Shown: positions 57,031 to 64,000 of the stretch, one piece after another | Layout: each line of letters opens with the position of its first letter | How positions within the stretch are numbered: position 1 is the first letter of the stretch | Source: Croceicoccus sediminis | GTDB lineage: Bacteria; Pseudomonadota; Alphaproteobacteria; Sphingomonadales; Sphingomonadaceae | Reading direction: 5' to 3' | Length of the DNA: 64,000 nt | Assembly (NCBI RefSeq): GCF_007570835.1 | Contig: NZ_SUNC01000001.1 | Span: 248,001-312,000 of the forward strand | Notes under the pieces: model-generated | The model's database searches: none | Told to the model about the DNA's origin: nothing | Seen by the model: the letters and a program-made list of their open reading frames with translations, nothing else | Program-made: the position numbers and the translations under genes

Positions 57031-59412
57031 ATGAGGGATACAGGGATTAAGGCATCGGTTTTGGCGCTGGCGATCGGCACGATCATGGCAACGCCTGCCG
57101 TCGCTCAGGAAGCCGGCACGGCGCAGCAGCCCGATGCGGAACAGTCCGGGGTTCTCGGTACGATCGTCGTCACCGCCAGCAAGCGGGAAGAGAACGTACA
57201 GGACGTTCCCATCTCGATCTCCGCCTATTCCGGCGACCAGTTGACCGCTTTGGGCGTGACCGACACGACCGGCATCACAGAACAGATCCCGGCGCTGCGT
57301 GTGAACCAGTGGTCGCCCAATCTCACCATTTTCTCGCTTCGCGGTGTTTCGCAGAACAACTTCACCGACAACCTCGAAGCGCCCGTCGCGGTCTATTTCG
57401 ACAATGCCTACATGGCCTCGATCAATGGCGTTAGCGGGCAGATCTACGACATCGCCCGCGTCGAAGTGCTGCGCGGTCCGCAAGGCACCCTGTTCGGCCG
57501 CAACGCGACGGGTGGTCTTATCCATTACGTTTCGCGGACGGCGGACGAGGATTCCTGGAACGGCTATGCCGAAGCGAGCTATGCCCGCTTCAACGATCTC
57601 TCGGTCGAGGCCGCCGTTGGCGGCGGGTTGACCGAAGGCGTGCGCATCCGCGCGGCCGGTCGTTTCCAGAAGGCCGATGGCTACGTCAAATCGCGCGATG
57701 CCATTCCGGGCGTGCTTGAAGGCAGCGGCCAGGATCTGGGCGGCAAGGACGGCTGGGCCGGCCGCGTCACGATGCAGGTCGACGTGGGCGATGATGCGGT
57801 CGTGAACCTCTGGTACAAGCATGCAGAGGACAACAACGTCGACACCGGCGGTTACGTCTTCGACAACTGCGATTTCCTCGCCAACGGCTATTGCTCGGTC
57901 GACACTGCGGGTCTGGGCAACGGGCAGGGCGGTGTGATCAACGGTATCACCGGCGAACCGGCCTCTCCGTTCGAACATTTCGGCGAACGCCGTGGCTACC
58001 TCGATCGCAGCGTCGACATCTACCAGGCCGACCTCGAATGGGACATCGGCTCCGACCTTACGCTGACCTCGATCACCAACTACACCACGCTGGACAAGGC
58101 CTATGGCGAAGATGGCGACGCGATTCCGGTCGTGGTCATCAACTTCGACACCTTCAACAAGCACGAGCAGTTCTCGCAGGAACTGCGGCTCAGCGGCGAA
58201 ACCGATGCCCTGAAGTGGCAGGCGGGCGTCTATTATCTCGACTTCAGCTCCGACGGCTCGATCATCACTCGCGGCGCGCCGGTCCTGGGCTCCGCCATCG
58301 AATTCAACGGCAGCGCCGTGGATCCCGCGGTGGCGCAGACCTACAAGATCGATTCGGAGAACTGGTCGGTCTTCGGCCAGGTCGATTTCCTGCTGACCGA
58401 CCGGCTCACCCTGACGACCGGTGCCCGCTGGTCGCAGGACAACAAGTCGATCGATTACCTTGCTGTCCTGACCGATCCGCAAGTCGCGCCCGATGTCACG
58501 ATCGCGGCAAGTGACGCGTTCGAGACGATCAATCCCGGCGTCAACGACATCGACTATGGCGACTGGGCGGCACGCGTCGCGCTGAGCTACGAAGCGAACC
58601 CCGATCTCCTCCTGTTCACCTCGTGGAACCGGGGCATCAAGGGTGGGAACTGGTCGCTTGGCACCGATGTCGATCCGCTCGACTTCCAGCATGGCCCCGA
58701 AACGCTGAACAGCTTCGAGGCCGGCTTCAAGAGTACGCTGGGCAACGGCGCACTGCGCCTCAACGGCACGCTGTTCCACTATATCTACGACGACTATCAG
58801 GCCTTCGCACTGACCGGCGGCGTGCCGTTCGTCACCAACAGCGACGCGAAGTCGACCGGCGCGGAACTCGAAGCTTTCTGGTCGCCGTCGCGCAGCTTCG
58901 ACGCGGTTCTGGGTGCGACCTGGCAGACGTCCAGCGTCGATGAGGTACGCGGTCCGGGCGAACAGTTCGGTCCGGAATTTTTCCCCGGTGCGCCCGATGC
59001 GGAATATTGCAGCAACCAGGGCGGGTTCTTCTTCTGCGACTATCCGGACAATTTCATCACGGATGCAGAGTTCCCCAACGCCCCGCGCTTCAGCTTCAAC
59101 TACCTGCTGCGGTACAATTTCGACATCGCAGACGGCAACACCGCGCTGCAGGTCGACGGGGTGTGGTATGACGACCAGTACCTGGAAGTGACCAACGGCC
59201 GCTCGTCGCTTCAGAAAGCGTACAACGTGACCAATGCGTCGATCACTTATACCCACGACGACAGCGGCGCTTCGCTTCAGGCCTGGGTGCGCAATATCTT
59301 CGACAAGGAATATCGCGCCTATACCCTCAACCTCGGCATCCTCGGCACGACGTCGTTCTTCGCGCCGCCGACGACTTACGGCCTGACCTTGCGCGTACCG
59401 TTTGGTGATTAA
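57031..59412 (+). CDS. TonB-dependent outer-membrane receptor
   Basis: The 793-residue protein has a signal peptide (AVAQE cleavage near residue 26) and a TonB-box/plug start (GTIVVTASKREENVQDVPIS). Plug motifs LRGVSQNNF and VEVLRGPQGTLFGRNATGGLIHYVS follow, then a 22-strand-type barrel ending NLGILGTTSFFAPPTTYGLTLRVPFGD. Sphingomonads use such receptors for aromatic and other organic substrates, so it may import the substrate of this island; iron uptake is not indicated. It follows gabT by 119 bases, with AGGAGG before the ATG. Confidence 0.93.
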   Translation: MRDTGIKASVLALAIGTIMATPAVAQEAGTAQQPDAEQSGVLGTIVVTASKREENVQDVPISISAYSGDQLTALGVTDTTGITEQIPALRVNQWSPNLTIFSLRGVSQNNFTDNLEAPVAVYFDNAYMASINGVSGQIYDIARVEVLRGPQGTLFGRNATGGLIHYVSRTADEDSWNGYAEASYARFNDLSVEAAVGGGLTEGVRIRAAGRFQKADGYVKSRDAIPGVLEGSGQDLGGKDGWAGRVTMQVDVGDDAVVNLWYKHAEDNNVDTGGYVFDNCDFLANGYCSVDTAGLGNGQGGVINGITGEPASPFEHFGERRGYLDRSVDIYQADLEWDIGSDLTLTSITNYTTLDKAYGEDGDAIPVVVINFDTFNKHEQFSQELRLSGETDALKWQAGVYYLDFSSDGSIITRGAPVLGSAIEFNGSAVDPAVAQTYKIDSENWSVFGQVDFLLTDRLTLTTGARWSQDNKSIDYLAVLTDPQVAPDVTIAASDAFETINPGVNDIDYGDWAARVALSYEANPDLLLFTSWNRGIKGGNWSLGTDVDPLDFQHGPETLNSFEAGFKSTLGNGALRLNGTLFHYIYDDYQAFALTGGVPFVTNSDAKSTGAELEAFWSPSRSFDAVLGATWQTSSVDEVRGPGEQFGPEFFPGAPDAEYCSNQGGFFFCDYPDNFITDAEFPNAPRFSFNYLLRYNFDIADGNTALQVDGVWYDDQYLEVTNGRSSLQKAYNVTNASITYTHDDSGASLQAWVRNIFDKEYRAYTLNLGILGTTSFFAPPTTYGLTLRVPFGD

Positions 59413-59431
59413 GCCTTAGCGATCCAGCCGG

Positions 59432-59561
59432 AAAGCCCCTTGCACCCATCCCCCCCTTGCGGTGCAAGGGCTTTCCCAAAACGCCGGACGCATCCGCAAG
59501 GACGCGGCAGGCGCATGACCCGGGCAAGGCACAGCAGGCCTTGTCCGGGTCAGCTTTTTTT
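59432..59561 (+). terminator. Tandem terminator hairpins after the TonB receptor
   Basis: A first stem pairs AAAGCCCCTTGCACC (59432-59446) with GGTGCAAGGGCTTT (59461-59474), with one bulge. A second pairs TGACCCGGGCAAGGC (59516-59530) with GCCTTGTCCGGGTCA (59538-59552, one G-T pair) and is followed by seven T (59555-59561). The second is a textbook intrinsic terminator. Confidence 0.85.
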
Positions 59562-59602
59562 GAACCGGGCCTCGCGGAACTCTCCCGCGCCGGAAGCGAA
59601 GA

Positions 59603-61261
59603 TCAGTAACCGGTAACGACGTCGGGCAGGATAATGTTGTGCGTCTGTGCCCAATTGTCCCACTGCGCGACTAGGCGAGCGAGGACGGCCGGTTCACCCG
59701 CGGCAAGATCCGTGGTTTCGGCAAGGTCGGTATTGAGGTCGAATAGCTGCCATTGACCCGTGCCATAGGGTGGGGGCAGCAACATCGCCTTCCAGTTCGC
59801 CACACGGATCGCCCGCTTCCCGAAAAGCTCCTGCACGAAGGCTTCGCCTGCCGGATGTATCGCGGGGCTCATGCCGGTCAGAACCGGAAGCAGCGATGAA
59901 CCGCTTGGTCGGTGAAGTTTTCGGTCGGGGAATTTCGCTGGGTCGAACGGTACGCCCGTCCAATCCAGCATCGTTGCAAACAGGTCGGTCACGTGGACGC
60001 GGCCATGGTTCAGCCCCGTGCCCGCCACGCCCGGCATGCGGACGATGGCCGGAACGCGGGTGCCGCCCTCTGTCGGAAAGCCCTTGAACAATCGGTACGC
60101 GGCGGTCGATGCGCGGGACCAGTCCGGCCCCATCCAGACGTAGGAATTGGGCGCGCCGATGTTTTCCAGCGAATTGTCGCAACATTCCTGCGACCACTGC
60201 GCCGCCTCCGGAAATCCGGATCGCATGTCGTGTCCTTCATAACCGTTGTCGGACAGGAACAGGATTAGCGTGTCATCAAGCTGGCCCGTCGCAGCAAGCC
60301 GGTCGATCACGCGGCCCAAATGCCGGTCGAGGTCGGATACCATCGCGGCATAGGCCTCCATCCTGCGGGCCTCCCGCGCCTTCTCGTCACCGGGCAGTTC
60401 GGACCACGGCACCCCGTGCGGCGCGCGCGGCGCAGCGGTGGCATTCTCGGGGATCACCCCCGCACGCTTGCCCGCGGCCAGTCGGCTGTCGAGCAGGTCG
60501 TCATATCCCGTGTCATAGGCGCCGCGGAAGGCATCGATGCTTTCGCGCGGAGCCTGGATCGGCCAGTGCGGGGCGGTATAGGCGAGATAGCCGAAGAAGG
60601 GGGCCTGTCGGTCGCCTTCGTCAAGAAACGCCAGGAACTCGTCGGTGAAGTTCTTGGTCGAATAGAAATCGTCGGGCAATTCGGCCACCGGCTTGCCGTC
60701 GCGGGCGTAGCGCGCCTTGCCCGGCCCGACCATGGGCATCATGTTGGCAAAATGGCCCGCGCCGCCCTGCAGCATCGTGAAGCTGCGATCGAAGCCCCGC
60801 GCCGACGGAACGGTTTCGGGCGTCATGCCCAGATGCCACTTGCCCGCCATGAAAGTGCGATATCCTGCCGTCCGCAGGATTTCCGGCAGCGAGGCGACCG
60901 AGAAGTTGAGATAGCCCTCGTATCCGGGCCGCCCCTTTTGATTGGGAGCAAGATCCTCGGCCATGTTGCCAAGGCCGGAGAGGTGATGGTCCACCCCGCT
61001 CATCAGCATCGCACGGGTGGGCGAACAGGTCATTCCGGTGTGAAGGTCGCTGAACCACGTTCCCTGCATCGCAAGCCGGTCGAGGTTCGGCGTCGGGATT
61101 TCGGAACCGTAGATGCCGAGGTCGGTGAACCCCACGTCGTCGGCCACGATCAACAGCACGTTTTTCGCCCGCCGGGGCGTAAGTGCGTGCGGTGCGCAGG
61201 CCGCGGCACTCGCGGCCGCAGCTCCGGCCAGCACCGCGCGGCGCCCCAGTCGGATCGTCAT
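59603..61261 (-). CDS. Arylsulfatase-type sulfatase, Tat-exported lipoprotein
   Basis: The 552-residue enzyme hydrolyses a sulfate ester. The formylglycine motif C-x-P-x-R reads CSPTR (Cys near 79). N-terminal metal ligands are in VADDVGFTDLG, with GKWHLG, and APHWPIQ and SDNGYEGHD further on. The N-terminus LGRRAVLAGAAAASAAAC carries a twin-arginine signal and a lipobox, indicating an envelope lipoprotein. No formylglycine-generating or SPASM/radical maturase gene is in the window. It overlaps the araC2 stop (ATGA), so the regulator and enzyme form one operon. Confidence 0.88.
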   Translation of the reverse strand: MTIRLGRRAVLAGAAAASAAACAPHALTPRRAKNVLLIVADDVGFTDLGIYGSEIPTPNLDRLAMQGTWFSDLHTGMTCSPTRAMLMSGVDHHLSGLGNMAEDLAPNQKGRPGYEGYLNFSVASLPEILRTAGYRTFMAGKWHLGMTPETVPSARGFDRSFTMLQGGAGHFANMMPMVGPGKARYARDGKPVAELPDDFYSTKNFTDEFLAFLDEGDRQAPFFGYLAYTAPHWPIQAPRESIDAFRGAYDTGYDDLLDSRLAAGKRAGVIPENATAAPRAPHGVPWSELPGDEKAREARRMEAYAAMVSDLDRHLGRVIDRLAATGQLDDTLILFLSDNGYEGHDMRSGFPEAAQWSQECCDNSLENIGAPNSYVWMGPDWSRASTAAYRLFKGFPTEGGTRVPAIVRMPGVAGTGLNHGRVHVTDLFATMLDWTGVPFDPAKFPDRKLHRPSGSSLLPVLTGMSPAIHPAGEAFVQELFGKRAIRVANWKAMLLPPPYGTGQWQLFDLNTDLAETTDLAAGEPAVLARLVAQWDNWAQTHNIILPDVVTGY

Positions 61262-62271
61262 GATTGTTGTCCTTTGCGAAACTGCATCGGTGTTTTTCCC
61301 GTCCGTGCCAGGAAAGCGCGCGTGAAGCTGGCGCTTTCGGAATAGCCGGTGGCCAGCGCGATATCGGCTATGCTCCGGCGGCTCTGGCCAAGCAGCCGCT
61401 TGGCAACCGTAATACGATGTTCGCCCTTGATCTCGCGCCAGCTGGTATCGTGCTTTTCCAGCCCGCGCTGCAGCGCTGCACGGCTTATGCCTAGGTCGCG
61501 GACCGCGTCGTTCAGAAGCAAGGGTCCCGAAACGTCCCTGACTGCGAGCCAGCCCCGCACTGCGGCCACCACATCGCCGCGCGCGACGTCCGATGCCGGT
61601 TCGCGGCGGCGCAAGTGGTCCTCGATGATCGGAAAAAGCTCAGCACTAAGCAGGTTTCCGCGCCGGTCGGTCAGTCGCGCGTCGAAACGGATTGCATTGA
61701 CGGGTTGTTCGAAAAACACGTCGCAGCCGAACAGGTCGCGGTAACGGGCATAGGGCGAGATCATCTCGTGCTCGAACCACACCTCGCGCAGTTCGAAGTC
61801 GCCGTTGCAGTAATTGCGGGCGAGGGCGTGTGTGGCGCTGAGCGAGTATTCGGCGTCCTGCCGGCGGCGGCCGATGTTCGGGGCCGTGACGCTGTAGGTC
61901 CAGGCGGCGCAATCGCCCTCGATCTCGAACTCGCAGCGCGATCCTTGCTGCATGGCCAGAAGGTGCGCGGCCATCGCCTCAAATGCGCGGCCAAGCGACG
62001 GTGCGGCGAGGAACAGGAAGCTGAGTGCGCCCAGGCTGTCCGACCCGGTCAATCGCCCGGCCTGAAGTCCGAAGGCGGGGTTGTCCAGGAACTCGGCCGC
62101 CGCTTCGAACAGGGCAAGGAAATCCCTTAGGTCTATCGTTGCTTCGCGGTCTTCGAGGACACTGCGCGCAATGCCGAAACGCTGCAGCAGCGGCTCCGCA
62201 GATCGGCCGGTCAGCTCCACGCAATCAAGGATGTGGCGAAGGAACTGTGCTGCGATCTGGGGCCGCTTCAT
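61258..62271 (-). CDS. AraC family transcriptional regulator (sulfatase-linked)
   Basis: The 337-residue protein has the same two-part plan as the other AraC gene: an Arabinose_bd-like domain (about 20-210) and a C-terminal HTH (RDLGISRAALQRGLEKHDTSW, IADIALATGYSESASFTRAFLARTGKTPMQFRK). It ends in an ATGA overlap with the sulfatase gene, which it presumably regulates. The ATG at 62271 (MKRPQIAAQF) is used because the codon at 62328 is a TTG in weak context. Confidence 0.88.
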   Translation of the reverse strand: MKRPQIAAQFLRHILDCVELTGRSAEPLLQRFGIARSVLEDREATIDLRDFLALFEAAAEFLDNPAFGLQAGRLTGSDSLGALSFLFLAAPSLGRAFEAMAAHLLAMQQGSRCEFEIEGDCAAWTYSVTAPNIGRRRQDAEYSLSATHALARNYCNGDFELREVWFEHEMISPYARYRDLFGCDVFFEQPVNAIRFDARLTDRRGNLLSAELFPIIEDHLRRREPASDVARGDVVAAVRGWLAVRDVSGPLLLNDAVRDLGISRAALQRGLEKHDTSWREIKGEHRITVAKRLLGQSRRSIADIALATGYSESASFTRAFLARTGKTPMQFRKGQQS

Positions 62272-62311
62272 GGGCGCAGGATAAAGTGCCCGCGGCGTTT
62301 CGCCAAACGTT

Positions 62312-62629
62312 TCAGTCCTCGGGCGCAATGGTCACCGTGCAATCTTCGGGCAGGGCCGATACCGGGACCTGACAGGACAGGCGCGAATGTTCGGTCCGGT
62401 GGTCGGAACTGTCGAGCAGGTCGTCCTCGTCATCGGACGGCTGGCCCAGCGTCTCGTAGACTTCCGGTGTCAGGAACACGTGGCAGGTCGCGCAGGAACA
62501 GCATCCCCCACAAAGCGCCAGAAGTTCATCGACGCCGTTGTCGCGCAAGGCTTCCATCAGGCTCATGTCGCCGTCCGCCTCGATGGTCTGCGTCGAACCG
62601 TCGCGCAGGTTTACCTTAAGTGTCGTCAT
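62312..62629 (-). CDS. [2Fe-2S] ferredoxin, adrenodoxin/putidaredoxin type
   Basis: The 105-residue protein has the cluster ligands C40-x5-C46-x2-C49 ([13 protein letters not shown]) and C86 (SCQVPVSAL), a standard adrenodoxin-like pattern. It would donate electrons to a P450 or an oxygenase. The ATG overlaps the ALDH stop (ATGA). No ferredoxin reductase is visible, so it may serve the P450 at 49702 with a chromosomal reductase elsewhere, or an oxygenase beyond the window. Confidence 0.9.
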   Translation of the reverse strand: MTTLKVNLRDGSTQTIEADGDMSLMEALRDNGVDELLALCGGCCSCATCHVFLTPEVYETLGQPSDDEDDLLDSSDHRTEHSRLSCQVPVSALPEDCTVTIAPED

Positions 62630-64000
62630 GAATTTGCCTCTACCCCGCCAAAGACGGATTTCACTTCCAGGAATTCCTCCAGCCCATAGACTCCCCATTC
62701 GCGCCCATTGCCGCTCATCTTGTAACCGCCAAAGGGTGCCGCGCTGTCCAGTCCCGCGCCATTTACGTGGACCATCCCGGTGCGCAGCGATGCCGCGACC
62801 CGGCCTGCCTCGGCGCGGTCGGCGCCCCAGACATATCCGGAAAGCCCGTAGGGGCTGTCGTTGGCGATGGCGATCGCCTGTTCGACGCTGTCGTAAGTCA
62901 TGATCGCGATGACCGGTCCGAACACTTCCTCGCGGGCGACGGTCATGTCGGGCGTGACCGACGCGAGAACTGTCGGGGCGACCTGATACCCGGTCTGGCC
63001 CTCGGCCTTCTCGGGGCCTCCGGCGACCAGCTCCGCGCCTTCGGCAATCGCGCCTTCGATCATGCCGATGACGCGGCCGTACTGAGCCTTATTGGCGATG
63101 GGGCCAATGTCGCACGCCTGCGCTGCGGTGCGCGCCGCCGCTTTTGCCTCTTCCAGACGGTCGGCCGGGACAAGCAGGCGCGTACCTGCGTTGCAGCTTT
63201 GCCCACTGTTGAACATGCAACCCGAAACGCTGTCCGTGACCGCGCGGTCAAGGTCGGCGTCAGGCAGCACGATGACCGCCGACTTTCCGCCCAGTTCCAG
63301 CGAGACCCTTTTTACCGTTTTGGCCGCATTCTCGCCGATCGCGATTCCCGCGCGGGTCGACCCGGTGAAGGACACCATGTCGACCTCGGGATGGCCCGTA
63401 AGCGTCGCCCCCATGTCCTCACCCGTGCCGTGGACGAGGTTGAAGACACCCGGAGGAACGCCAGCCTCATCAATGATTTCCGCCAGGATCACGGCGTCTA
63501 GCGGGGCCAGTTCACTGGGTTTCAGCACCATGGTGCATCCGGCGGCCAGTGCCGGTGCGACCTTGGTGGCGACCTGGTTCATGGGCCAGTTCCACGGCGT
63601 GATGAGGGTGCACACGCCAATCGGCTCGCGCCGGATCAGGGTGGTGCCCATTGCCTGAGAGAATTCGTAGCTTTCCAGAACCCGGATCACTTCGGCAAAA
63701 TGCTGCGGACCGGACCCGGCCTGTGCCGAACGGGCCAGCGCGGTTGGCGCCCCCATTTCAGCACTGATCGCATCGCCGATCTCGTCCTTGCGCGCGATCA
63801 GCCCGGCCAGGATCTTGCGCAGCAGGTCGAGCCGAAGCGCCACCGAACTGTTTGACCAGTCCGGAAACGCGCGCCGTGCTGCAAGGATAGCACGTTCGGC
63901 ATCGGCGGCACTGCCCAGCGCGATCGGCGCGACCGGGCTGGCGGTTGCCGGATCGACGACTTCGGCCATCCGCGCACTGACCGGATCGGTCCACTGGCCA
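62626..64000 (-). CDS. Aldehyde dehydrogenase (N-terminus beyond window)
   Basis: The frame is open to the window edge, where it reads [19 protein letters not shown], the usual ALDH N-terminal pattern, so a start beyond 64000 is likely rather than the internal ATG at 63969. The catalytic Cys is in [13 protein letters not shown], the Glu in [12 protein letters not shown], and [27 protein letters not shown] ends the protein. It overlaps the ferredoxin gene by four bases. The substrate is unknown. Confidence 0.85.
   Translation of the reverse strand, partial: GQWTDPVSARMAEVVDPATASPVAPIALGSAADAERAILAARRAFPDWSNSSVALRLDLLRKILAGLIARKDEIGDAISAEMGAPTALARSAQAGSGPQHFAEVIRVLESYEFSQAMGTTLIRREPIGVCTLITPWNWPMNQVATKVAPALAAGCTMVLKPSELAPLDAVILAEIIDEAGVPPGVFNLVHGTGEDMGATLTGHPEVDMVSFTGSTRAGIAIGENAAKTVKRVSLELGGKSAVIVLPDADLDRAVTDSVSGCMFNSGQSCNAGTRLLVPADRLEEAKAAARTAAQACDIGPIANKAQYGRVIGMIEGAIAEGAELVAGGPEKAEGQTGYQVAPTVLASVTPDMTVAREEVFGPVIAIMTYDSVEQAIAIANDSPYGLSGYVWGADRAEAGRVAASLRTGMVHVNGAGLDSAAPFGGYKMSGNGREWGVYGLEEFLEVKSVFGGVEANS

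Noticed and set aside
56521-59256. Long minus-strand open frame antisense to gabT and the TonB receptor
   Set aside because: Both sense genes have complete family motifs; the antisense frame has no recognisable domain and no ribosome site.

Overview
The window reads as a chromosomal segment of a high-G+C alphaproteobacterium, most likely a member of the Sphingomonadales (Erythrobacteraceae/Sphingomonadaceae type). The signs are small-PurL purine synthesis, a DUF4170 protein, a GcrA/CtrA-era style of regulatory motifs (TTAA-N7-TTAA), TonB-receptor-based uptake next to aromatic catabolism, a DHBP synthase with a zinc-less GTP-cyclohydrolase-II-like tail, and many GTG/TTG starts. Genes are packed tightly. 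No gene-free stretch exceeds about 280 bp, and I see no rRNA or tRNA gene, no CRISPR array and no insertion sequence.

Region 1 (1-46.8 kb) is mostly housekeeping: ilvB (cut by the window edge), miaA/serB divergent, a nitroreductase overlapping purL, xseB-ispA-coaD, a periplasmic cyclophilin, queA, an ABC-2 exporter, a DUF481 porin-like barrel, a TSUP carrier, AlkB, tgt, rpsD, chorismate mutase, trmJ-nrdR-glyA-rpiB, a catalase, a TetR regulator, homocysteine S-methyltransferase, the macromolecular synthesis block yqeY-dnaG-rpoD, carA-(two inserted small genes)-carB-greA, a yqjD/E/K-like membrane-protein operon divergent from eno, a degenerate M13 peptidase, ribH-ribB, a CHASE2-EAL phosphodiesterase and an antiporter-OmpA pair.

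Region 2 (46.9-64 kb) is an accessory catabolic island. A minus-strand operon P450 > glutamine-synthetase-like ligase > HpaE-like aldehyde dehydrogenase is divergent from a HpaD-like class III extradiol dioxygenase. Next come a class I glutamine amidotransferase, an AraC regulator, a GabD-GabT pair and a TonB receptor, and finally an AraC-sulfatase pair and a ferredoxin-aldehyde dehydrogenase pair. The ligase plus amidotransferase plus oxygenase plus ring-cleavage combination resembles the logic of aniline (gamma-glutamylation) catabolism with a P450 in place of the Rieske dioxygenase. The substrate is unknown.

Most unusual points: an M13 peptidase whose HExxH zinc motif has become RExxR; a gene between carA and carB whose first 37 bases are a near copy of the start of carB; a RibB protein with an N-terminal helix-turn-helix domain preceded by two palindromic repeats that could be its own operator; a 13-codon Trp-rich ORF with a perfect Shine-Dalgarno followed by two hairpins; a 21-bp-period direct repeat between AraC and gabD; and a candidate minus-strand small RNA downstream of queA.
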